Shown piece by piece: positions 1 through 5,980 of a stretch of DNA of 8,593 nucleotides. Numbering within the stretch: the stretch's first letter is position 1; each line of letters starts with the position of its first letter. This DNA comes from Desulfuromonadales bacterium C00003068 (GTDB lineage: Bacteria > Desulfobacterota > Desulfuromonadia > Desulfuromonadales > Desulfuromonadaceae), in the NCBI GenBank assembly GCA_001751155.1, contig MAXR01000230.1:1-8593 (forward strand), written 5' to 3'. The notes under the pieces were generated by a model, which saw only the letters and a list, made by a program, of their open reading frames with translations, did not search any database and was not told where the DNA came from. Made by a program: the position numbers and the translations under genes.

Positions 1-2
1 GC

Positions 3-275
3 TTTGACCACATGGACTGCCTGATGCTACGAACCATTATTGATAAGTTTGGCGGTGGTCCCGTTGGGCTCGACACCCTTGCGGCGGCCATCGGTGAAGA
101 AAAAGATACCATTGAAGAGGTGATTGAGCCGTTCCTTCTCCAGCAGGGCTATCTCAACCGCACCCCGCGTGGGCGAACGGCCACAGATCTGGCCTATCAA
201 CACTTTCACCGTTCAAAGCCACAGAGTCAAAGCGACATGTTTAACCACAATACTACCAACGAGCAGACACCTTAA
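3..275 (+). CDS. ruvB: RuvB, Holliday junction branch-migration DNA helicase (C-terminal fragment)
   Basis: This is the last 90 codons of a gene that begins before the window; the reading frame is open from base 3 (F-D-H-M...). The segment [18 protein letters not shown], followed by [22 protein letters not shown] and AYQHF, is the signature of the RuvB winged-helix domain III, which contacts DNA. RuvB is the hexameric AAA+ motor that, with RuvA, drives branch migration of Holliday junctions before RuvC cleavage in recombinational repair. The AAA+ Walker motifs lie outside the window. After the conserved AYQHF there is a polar tail of about 22 residues rich in Gln, Ser, Asn and Thr, which is variable in this family. 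The TAA stop at 273-275 is followed after one codon, in the same frame, by the start of the next gene, suggesting co-transcription. Confidence 0.96.
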   Translation, partial: FDHMDCLMLRTIIDKFGGGPVGLDTLAAAIGEEKDTIEEVIEPFLLQQGYLNRTPRGRTATDLAYQHFHRSKPQSQSDMFNHNTTNEQTP

Positions 276-278
276 ATC

Positions 279-2621
279 ATGGACAGTGTAACCCGTAACT
301 GCTTTTTGCAGCAGATCTCCCTCTGGGCGCAGGACTACATCTCGAAAGGAAGATCGCCCTTTCGCAAGACCGAGATCAGCCCAACCATTATCACCAGCAG
401 CGGAGTGCAATCGCCAGACCTGGTATTGTGGATCAATCAAGACAGTTTTGTTGCGGGCGGGTTTGTTTTATTCCCCGACGATGAGACCTTTGACATGGCA
501 GCGGCACAAGCCTGTTCGCAGGCCCTCGGCATTCGCTATTTTGCCACATGGACAGCTCAAAACATTTCAGTTTGGAGTGTGGACGATCAGTCCATCCACA
601 GTCAAATTCAGCCGCCAAAAACCACAGACAATGATCGCATTGATCGATTTGAAGACTCGCTCATCCAATTAATGGATGAGTTTCGCACCCTTGCCGTTCT
701 TGGTCTGTGCCCGCCAGAACAACTTTCATTCTGGCACTTAACCAATCTGTGCATCGGCGCCCACAATCGCGCACTGCCGTTATTGAGTGAGCACTTTCGC
801 CGCAATCCTGAATTGCATGCGAAACATCTGCCCTCTTTTGAAGTTCAGGCGCAAGAAAAACTTTCCATGTCAATGGCACGGCTATTAACGTTGCTGTATT
901 TCGAGAAAATTCCGTACAATCTACCACCAGAAGATCTCGATCACGCACTGGGATATCTATCCAGTGAACTAGCCGTACAATCGCTGAGCGACCTAAAGCC
1001 AGTAAGGAACGAACCAACCCTTGATGAAAACAGCGCGGTACTTTTTCACCATTTACTACGTCGTCTCGATCAGGTTTCTATTTTCAACAATAGCCACCGA
1101 GCGATCCACGTTTTAAACCAGCTACTTCAACATAGCTCCCTGTGTTTAGATACGGACAATGACGCCGAAGCCAAAGATTACAACATGCTGTTATTTTGCA
1201 ACACTGTACCCTGCAACACAGAGCAACTCATTGAGGTAGATCAACCCGCCCGCTTAGCCCTCAAACACCTGCTGCGAAGATTAATGGACTGCCCAACGGG
1301 ACAGCATCACTACACCGAGCTGTTTCAGTTACAACCGCTGCAACATGCAGACGATCCACAACAACTACCGTTAAAAATCAAAGCCTGCTTGTCCAACGTG
1401 ACAACACCAGCGACACAACAACGTAACAGTTTTTTAACCCACTTGCGGCTGGTGTGGCCAAACCATACTTTCGAGTTTCGCCGTTCGACACCAACGTGGG
1501 TCTATCATTTTTGCTATATACTCGGAATCATGAAAGCGGACAGCCAGCTTTGCATTCAGTTGCCATCTAGCATGCTTTCCAGTCCGTTTAGTGACATCAT
1601 TATTGAATTACTTCAACAGCACTTCACTCTCCATGAAATAAGTCAACGAACCCCTCAAGTTGTCCACCTGTCACTGAGCAAGGGGTCTAACAACAGCGTT
1701 GATACACGTTTCAACGGTGAGGTACTGCGCAGCATGGCGTGGTCAAAACTGCGTCAACTTGAGCCTGAACAACTGGCATTAACCCTGTTTCTGCCCGAGG
1801 TTCCCTATCGGTTACTACAGCAAAACCTTGTTCGGTTTGACTCTAAACCAACACAACATAACGAGACTGGTGTTGAGCAGTTTAAAAACTCTAGCTTAGG
1901 CCAATGCTACAACCACCACTTACAGCCTAAGGTTGATCGAGCAAAACGTTCAAAATGGACCCCTCGCATCCCCCTGCCGAGTGATGCAATCCTTACTGCG
2001 CTAGAAAATCTTGCCATTGACAACGATCCTGCCCACCTCACACGTATTGATGCAGAACTGGAACGGCTTCTCGATATTGAGATTGCTTCGGTCAATCATT
2101 CACCAACAGTGGCAGAAATTAAGGTGTCTCACCGCGAAGCAAAAGAGGATAAAAAAACGTTAGCAAATAAAATTATTCAATTAATTCAAGTCAAAGGTGT
2201 ACCAGAGTTTCCCACTCACTACCTCTATGAGTTCTACCTGCCGCAACTTTCCCATTATTCACGCCACGATTCGCCATGGGAAATCAGCAGTGAATTTATG
2301 GGAACCTATCAACTAAGCAATCAGAGAGGCGATACAGAGATCACTGCCACCAACGAATTTACCGCTCATGCGATTGTATTGGCCAGCTACGGCAAGGCGG
2401 AGATCAACCTTCCCGACGATAGAACCATCTGCAGCACGATTGTCACGCGCTACCTGACCGACCTTGATGAAATCCACACCATCATTTGGCGTGAATGTCA
2501 TGCGGCACTTCACCAGAGCGATACGGCGAACCGACTGGTACGGAAGCTATGGAAAGAGCTGGGATTGCCGCCGTGGAACACGATTGATAAATATTTAAAA
2601 CGATTCAATATCAATGATTAG
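279..2621 (+). CDS. Uncharacterised 780-residue protein with degenerate PD-(D/E)XK/HsdR-N-like N-terminus
   Basis: I do not recognise this as a named gene. Residues about 28-100 read like a restriction-endonuclease-like fold: SPDLVLW (Asp47), a second core strand FVAGGFVLF (57-65), a helix rich in Ala/Gln (72-83), then LGIRYFATWTAQNISVW (83-99), which matches the usual 'lgi.y...TnG..i..w' ending of such domains. The strand that normally carries E-x-K has Gly-Phe-Val instead (about 61-63), so catalysis is unlikely. Residues 120-380 are mostly helical and Leu/Gln/His-rich. Residues 421-468 (LCIQLPSSMLSSPFSD... VVHLSLSKG) and LTRIDAELERLLDIEI (587-602) faintly resemble the post-catalytic part of N6-adenine methylases, but no NPP[YFW] or SAM-binding motif is visible. 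The C-terminus ends with a helical KLWKELGLPPW segment (756-766). I see no signal peptide or membrane helix. ATG 279 lies 3 bp after the ruvB stop with no clear Shine-Dalgarno, so translation is probably coupled. The function is unknown; that the ORF is a real gene is nearly certain. Confidence 0.85.
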   Translation: MDSVTRNCFLQQISLWAQDYISKGRSPFRKTEISPTIITSSGVQSPDLVLWINQDSFVAGGFVLFPDDETFDMAAAQACSQALGIRYFATWTAQNISVWSVDDQSIHSQIQPPKTTDNDRIDRFEDSLIQLMDEFRTLAVLGLCPPEQLSFWHLTNLCIGAHNRALPLLSEHFRRNPELHAKHLPSFEVQAQEKLSMSMARLLTLLYFEKIPYNLPPEDLDHALGYLSSELAVQSLSDLKPVRNEPTLDENSAVLFHHLLRRLDQVSIFNNSHRAIHVLNQLLQHSSLCLDTDNDAEAKDYNMLLFCNTVPCNTEQLIEVDQPARLALKHLLRRLMDCPTGQHHYTELFQLQPLQHADDPQQLPLKIKACLSNVTTPATQQRNSFLTHLRLVWPNHTFEFRRSTPTWVYHFCYILGIMKADSQLCIQLPSSMLSSPFSDIIIELLQQHFTLHEISQRTPQVVHLSLSKGSNNSVDTRFNGEVLRSMAWSKLRQLEPEQLALTLFLPEVPYRLLQQNLVRFDSKPTQHNETGVEQFKNSSLGQCYNHHLQPKVDRAKRSKWTPRIPLPSDAILTALENLAIDNDPAHLTRIDAELERLLDIEIASVNHSPTVAEIKVSHREAKEDKKTLANKIIQLIQVKGVPEFPTHYLYEFYLPQLSHYSRHDSPWEISSEFMGTYQLSNQRGDTEITATNEFTAHAIVLASYGKAEINLPDDRTICSTIVTRYLTDLDEIHTIIWRECHAALHQSDTANRLVRKLWKELGLPPWNTIDKYLKRFNIND

Positions 2622-2660
2622 CATGCGCACCAGACACACCAGAAACACGACAGATCGACC

Positions 2661-2688
2661 TTGAAACCTTCGCTCAACATGCTACTAT
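2661..2688 (+). promoter_or_regulatory. Putative sigma-70-like promoter upstream of the phasin-like gene
   Basis: The 100-bp gap between the 780-residue gene and the phasin-like gene contains TTGAAA (2661-2666; 5 of 6 matches to TTGACA), a 16-bp spacer, and TACTAT (2683-2688; 4 of 6 to TATAAT). The predicted transcript would start near 2695, close to the strong AGGAG ribosome binding site at 2711-2715. I see no hairpin with a U-tract in this gap, so read-through from upstream is also possible. This is a consensus match by eye only. Confidence 0.4.
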
Positions 2689-2721
2689 CTAAACAACCAC
2701 TCACCTGTTGAGGAGAATATT

Positions 2722-3021
2722 ATGTTTGAAGTCATTGAAAAGACATTATTAACCGCCCTCGGTGCGGCATCGTTAACTCAAAAAAAAGCCGAAGAACTCA
2801 CTGCGGAGCTTAAGGAGCGGTTCAATTTAAGCGAAGAAGAGGGACAATGTCTGGTCGAGAAACTGAAAAAAAGTATATCCGAGCGCCAAACTGAGCTTGA
2901 AAAACAGGCGACTGATGAAGTCCTTAAAGCCTGTGATCGAGTAGGCTTGGTCTCTAAAGATGAATTTTCGACACTAGAAAAACGTGTTACAGCCCTCGAA
3001 GTTCAATTAGCCAAGCCCTAG
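2722..3021 (+). CDS. Phasin-like small coiled-coil protein
   Basis: This is a 99-residue soluble protein. The N-terminus is amphipathic (MFEVIEKTLLTALGAASLT, about 1-19). It is followed by KKAEELTAELKERFNLSEEEG (21-41), a charged helix with basic and acidic repeats to about residue 70, and a C-terminal heptad helix LEKRVTALEVQLA (85-97) likely to form a coiled coil. This order (L..GLGA..LT..KAEEL...LSEEEG...V.k.e...Le.Rv..LE..L) is that of the proteins annotated as phasin or polyhydroxyalkanoate granule-associated. Such proteins coat hydrophobic granules or act as small membrane-associated scaffolds. The start is well supported by TGAGGAGA (2709-2716) placed 5 bp before ATG. It sits 9 bp upstream of the UbiB-like kinase, so the two probably form an operon. 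No PHA synthase gene is in view, so a storage-granule role is not shown. A role as an accessory to the neighbouring kinase, in the way small UbiK/YqiC-type proteins assist ubiquinone synthesis, is an alternative. Confidence 0.8.
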   Translation: MFEVIEKTLLTALGAASLTQKKAEELTAELKERFNLSEEEGQCLVEKLKKSISERQTELEKQATDEVLKACDRVGLVSKDEFSTLEKRVTALEVQLAKP

Positions 3022-3030
3022 AAACCGCTG

Positions 3031-4722
3031 ATGTTGCCGCTCATTAACATCAACCGCAATCTACGCTCCCTCAAGCGCTACCGTGAAGTACTTGGCGTTC
3101 TGGTCACGCACGGGTTTGATCAAGTTGTTGAGCAACTCAACCTGGATTACTACTTGGAGATTGGCCGTCAACTCGTTAGCCGTAATCCTGAGAAAAAACA
3201 ACTGGAGCGCCTACCTACACCTGTGCGCTTGCGCATGGCAATGGAAAAACTCGGACCAACATTTATCAAGCTAGGTCAAACGCTCTCATCACGACCTGAT
3301 ATCCTCCCCGCCGATTATCTGGCCGAGCTAAACAAACTACAAGATTCGGTTCAACCAATAAGTTACAGCGAGATCAAGCGACACATCGAAAAAGAATTGG
3401 GTGCGCCCATCGACTCCCTGTTCGCAAAATTTGACACAGAACCTGTTGCTGCTGCTTCGATAGCTCAAGTCCACAAGGGCTGGCTCCATGACGGTACCAC
3501 TGTTGCTATTAAAGTGCGCCGGCCTGGCATTGAAAAGATCATCGAAACAGATATCGACATCCTTAATGGTTTGGCTGCCCTGCTAGAAAAGCACGGATTC
3601 TTCGAAGAGATCTGCTCGCCGGTTGAAATTGTTCAGGAATTTAATCGTACCATCTACCGCGAAATTGACTTCACCAAAGAGGGCCACACCTTTGGTCGAT
3701 TCCGCGCTAATTTTGAGCACAACACCTCCGTCTATATCCCTCACATTTTTTGGGAGTTGAGCAACGAATCCATTTTAACGATGGAGTTTATCGACGGCAT
3801 AAAAATCTCAGAGATACAATGTCTGAAAAACGCTGGCTATGACCTACAGCAGATTGCTCAAACGGGCGCACAATCCTTTTTAGAGCAAGTGCTTTCTCAT
3901 GGCCTGTTCCACGGTGATCCTCATCCCGGCAATATCCTAGTGCTGCCGGAAAACACTATCTGCTTTCTTGACTTAGGCATGATTGGCTATCTGGGTGAAG
4001 ATTTAAAACTTCAACTAGCCAATTTAGTCTTGGGCCTCTATAAGCGCGACATCGACCTACTCATCTCGGTAATGCTGTCGGCGCGTGAACGATCAAAAGA
4101 GATCAACATCACCGCCCTAAAGCGCGATCTCTCTGAATTCATAGATGACTACTACCAAATCCCCCTTGAGCGGATCAATAGCCTCAAGTTGATCAACGAA
4201 TTTATCGTGATGATGAAAAAACATCATATTAAATTTCCGTCCGACTTATTGCTTTTGGCTAAGGCGTTAATCACCATCGAGGGGATCGGGCGACAACTGG
4301 ACCCGAGCTTTAACCTGATCGAACAGATTCAACCAGCGGTGGCGGAACTGCTGAAGCAACGCCTCTCTGGCGCAAGCATTCAAAAAGAACTGACGCAAAC
4401 CTTGCGTGCGTATAGTGAAGTGGCAAAAACGCTGCCACGAGATATCAAAGAACTGATGTATCGGATCAATAACAATAATTTTAAAATCGATCTGGAACAC
4501 CGGGGTCTCGATAAATTAATTACCGATCTCGATAAATCAAGCAATCGCCTGTCGTTTAGTTTTCTCATTGGTTCACTGATCATCGGATCGTCGTTAATCA
4601 TGCAAACTGAAAGTGGCCCACAAATCTTCGGTATCCCCGCCTTAGGGCTTCTCGGTTACACCATTGCAGCAGGCCTCGGTCTGTGGCTAGCAATCGGCAT
4701 TCTACGCTCAGGACGACTGTAA
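3031..4722 (+). CDS. ubiB: UbiB/AarF/ADCK (ABC1) family atypical protein kinase-like ATPase
   Basis: This 563-residue protein has the full set of family signatures. These are the KxGQ motif KLGQ at 80-83 within GPTFIKLGQTLSSRPD; the Ala-rich loop AAAS (140-143) in place of a glycine-rich loop; the ATP-site lysine in VAIKV (Lys161); the catalytic segment HGDPHPGN (294-301); and the metal-binding Asp in FLDLGMIG (Asp314, with DLG in place of the commoner DFG). Two hydrophobic helices near the C-terminus (about 508-524 and 533-557) anchor it in the membrane, as in UbiB and COQ8. Family members have ATPase activity and are needed for biosynthesis or handling of ubiquinone, menaquinone and other prenyl lipids. 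In an anaerobe making menaquinone the exact substrate is uncertain. ATG 3031 lies 9 bp after the phasin-like stop and in the same frame. No strong Shine-Dalgarno precedes it, so coupling to the upstream gene is likely. The symbol denotes the family rather than proven orthology. Confidence 0.92.
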   Translation: MLPLININRNLRSLKRYREVLGVLVTHGFDQVVEQLNLDYYLEIGRQLVSRNPEKKQLERLPTPVRLRMAMEKLGPTFIKLGQTLSSRPDILPADYLAELNKLQDSVQPISYSEIKRHIEKELGAPIDSLFAKFDTEPVAAASIAQVHKGWLHDGTTVAIKVRRPGIEKIIETDIDILNGLAALLEKHGFFEEICSPVEIVQEFNRTIYREIDFTKEGHTFGRFRANFEHNTSVYIPHIFWELSNESILTMEFIDGIKISEIQCLKNAGYDLQQIAQTGAQSFLEQVLSHGLFHGDPHPGNILVLPENTICFLDLGMIGYLGEDLKLQLANLVLGLYKRDIDLLISVMLSARERSKEINITALKRDLSEFIDDYYQIPLERINSLKLINEFIVMMKKHHIKFPSDLLLLAKALITIEGIGRQLDPSFNLIEQIQPAVAELLKQRLSGASIQKELTQTLRAYSEVAKTLPRDIKELMYRINNNNFKIDLEHRGLDKLITDLDKSSNRLSFSFLIGSLIIGSSLIMQTESGPQIFGIPALGLLGYTIAAGLGLWLAIGILRSGRL

Positions 4723-4732
4723 CAAATTACAG

Positions 4733-4762
4733 CACACTAAGTAGGTCAATCGCCTTAATGTG
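4733..4762 (+). other. Imperfect hairpin just after the UbiB-like gene
   Basis: CACACTAAG (4733-4741) and CTTAATGTG (4754-4762) can pair over 9 positions with one mismatch around a 12-nt loop, starting 10 bp after the stop codon. There is no run of T after it (TCATAAAT follows), so it is not an intrinsic terminator of the usual kind. It could be a 3'-end stabilising stem upstream of a Rho-dependent end, or chance. Confidence 0.25.
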
Positions 4763-4770
4763 TCATAAAT

Positions 4771-4910
4771 ACCACAACAAAATTGCAACACCTCACCCCA
4801 CATAGCCGGCACCAAAAAACAAAGAAACGCCACAGTTCAACCACTTACACCACCAAGCATTCACGGCACGGATCATGCAACACTCATCAACAACTAACAA
4901 TTACTCGTAC
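4771..4910 (+). terminator. C-rich, G-poor intergenic tract, possible Rho-dependent termination region
   Basis: By hand count these 140 bases of the + strand hold about 49 C and 14 G (35% against 10%), with many CA, CC and ACAC steps and few stable hairpins. A sustained C-over-G excess in unstructured RNA after a stop codon is the known hallmark of Rho utilisation sites. It follows the UbiB-like gene, which has no intrinsic terminator, so a Rho-dependent end of the phasin-kinase transcript is a reasonable inference. The tract also overlaps the likely promoter of lpxC. No coding region on either strand explains it. Confidence 0.35.
4864..4879 (+). promoter_or_regulatory. Putative sigma-54 (RpoN) -24/-12 promoter of lpxC
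   Basis: CGGCACG-GATC-ATGCA matches the sigma-54 consensus TGGCACG-N4-TTGCW at 10 of 12 defined positions. The invariant GG (4865-4866) and GC (4877-4878) sit at exactly the required spacing. The predicted start of transcription is near 4890, giving a leader of about 40 nt before the lpxC ATG. I found no convincing sigma-70 -35/-10 pair in this gap. A downstream gene on the same strand encodes an NtrX-like receiver, the type usually fused to a sigma-54 activator domain. It is a by-eye match in a short, compositionally biased gap, so chance is possible. Confidence 0.45.
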
Positions 4911-4930
4911 ATTGATGAGGTAATCTCTTT

Positions 4931-5857
4931 ATGATTTGCCAATGCACTATTAGCAAACCAACCAAAATTAGCGGTATCGGTCTCCATACTGGCGATAATA
5001 TTACAATGAAACTCCGCCCTGCAACAGCCGGGACAGGGGTTATTTTTCATCGCACTGATGGTGATCGTACGCGATCCATTGAAGCGCTTTCTAGCAATGT
5101 TATTGATACCAAAATGGCTACGGTAATTGGTAAAGGGGATTTAAGCGTATCAACTGTTGAACATTTCATGGCGGCATTAACAGCCTGCCATATCGATAAT
5201 CTACACGTTTATATTGATGGCCCTGAAATTCCAATTATGGACGGCAGTGCTGCTCCATTTATAAAAGTATTACAGGATACAGGAATCACTCGACTTAATC
5301 GTAGCCGTAAAGTTCTTGTTATCAATAAGCCAATTCATCTTGTTGAAGGTGAAAAACGAGTCAGCATCATTCCATCACGTTTCTTCAAAATCAGTTTTGA
5401 TCTGTCATTTGACCATCCCTGCATTCGTCAACAACATAAATCGGTTAATTTGACCCCAGAGTCGCTGTGCAAAGAGGTTGCGTCAGCGCGCACATTTGGT
5501 TTCATGGAAGAGGTCGAATACCTGAAATCAATTGGTTTAGCGCGTGGTGGTTCACTGGACAATGCAATCGTTATTGGCAAGGATTGCATCATGAACCCTG
5601 AAGGCTTACGTTTCTCTGATGAGTTTGTTCGCCATAAAATCCTTGATACAATTGGTGACTTTAGCTTACTTGGTTTTTCAATCTTAGGTCATATCAAGTC
5701 TTACAAAGGTGGCCACGATGTGAACCACAAAATGGTGGAAAAAATCCTCGCTACCCCTGATAACTGGCGTATCGTTGAATTTTCTGATGCCGACCTACAA
5801 GAAGCTCTCAAACTTCCTGCACCAAGTATTCAAACAGATCTTGCATGGGCAGAGTAA
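4931..5857 (+). CDS. lpxC: LpxC, UDP-3-O-acyl-N-acetylglucosamine deacetylase
   Basis: At 308 residues this is the usual LpxC length. The enzyme is a cytoplasmic zinc hydrolase that removes the acetyl group from UDP-3-O-acyl-GlcNAc, the committed step of lipid A synthesis. Visible signatures are SGIGLHTG near the N-terminus (14-21); VEHFMAAL with the catalytic Glu77 and zinc ligand His78; EIPIMDGSA (99-107); RTFGFMEEV (187-195); RHKILDTIGD with zinc ligands His235 and Asp239; and KGGHDVNHK with the catalytic His262. All key residues are intact. The start at 4931 is preceded by GAGG (4917-4920), ten bases upstream, a slightly long spacing. The gene stands alone between a C-rich leader and a strong terminator, so it is probably transcribed by itself, perhaps from the sigma-54-like site. 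LpxC is commonly the rate-controlling step of LPS synthesis. Confidence 0.98.
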   Translation: MICQCTISKPTKISGIGLHTGDNITMKLRPATAGTGVIFHRTDGDRTRSIEALSSNVIDTKMATVIGKGDLSVSTVEHFMAALTACHIDNLHVYIDGPEIPIMDGSAAPFIKVLQDTGITRLNRSRKVLVINKPIHLVEGEKRVSIIPSRFFKISFDLSFDHPCIRQQHKSVNLTPESLCKEVASARTFGFMEEVEYLKSIGLARGGSLDNAIVIGKDCIMNPEGLRFSDEFVRHKILDTIGDFSLLGFSILGHIKSYKGGHDVNHKMVEKILATPDNWRIVEFSDADLQEALKLPAPSIQTDLAWAE

Positions 5858-5884
5858 CAGCTCACGACAACCATCTCATTTGAT

Positions 5885-5913
5885 AAAAAAGGCAGCCTTT
5901 GGCTGCCTTTTTT
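5885..5913 (+). terminator. Intrinsic (Rho-independent) terminator after lpxC
   Basis: A perfect 7-bp GC-rich stem, GGCAGCC (5891-5897) and GGCTGCC (5901-5907), closes a TTT loop. It is preceded by six A (5885-5890) and followed by six T (5908-5913), so the stem can extend to 13 bp. The position, 27 bp after the lpxC stop, and the U-tract make this a textbook terminator. The A-tract on the other side would let it work in both directions. Confidence 0.92.
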
Positions 5914-5980
5914 ATTGACGTTGCGCCTGAATTTAATCCATGCCATGATACGAAGAATCCGTTAACCTTTTACCGTTATT

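Noticed and set aside
871..900. TGGCACGG at about 874 as a second sigma-54 site
   Set aside because: The downstream TTGC is at the wrong distance for a -12 element and the site is inside coding sequence.
27..2513. Several minus-strand and alternate-frame open frames inside the ruvB tail and the 780-residue gene
   Set aside because: All are short, lack ribosome binding sites, overlap well-supported + strand genes and give low-complexity products with no recognisable domain.
279..2621. Active N6-adenine methylase or active restriction enzyme assignment for the 780-residue protein
   Set aside because: No NPP[YFW] motif, no SAM-binding glycine motif and no E-x-K are visible; only weak fold-level resemblance remains.
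4506..4537. TCTCGATAAAT repeated 21 bp apart in the UbiB-like gene
   Set aside because: It encodes a heptad-spaced LDK in an amphipathic helix (LDKLITDLDK), so protein-level helix periodicity explains it.
4267..4601. Minus-strand open frames within the 3' part of the UbiB-like gene
   Set aside because: They lie wholly antisense to conserved kinase and membrane-anchor coding sequence and show no family features.
5915..5950. TTGACG or TTGCGC with CATGAT/TTTAAT as a promoter for the sensor kinase
   Set aside because: TTGACG has no -10 at 16-18 bp, and the TTGCGC/CATGAT pair matches only 4 of 6 at each box; too weak to call, although a promoter is expected after the terminator.
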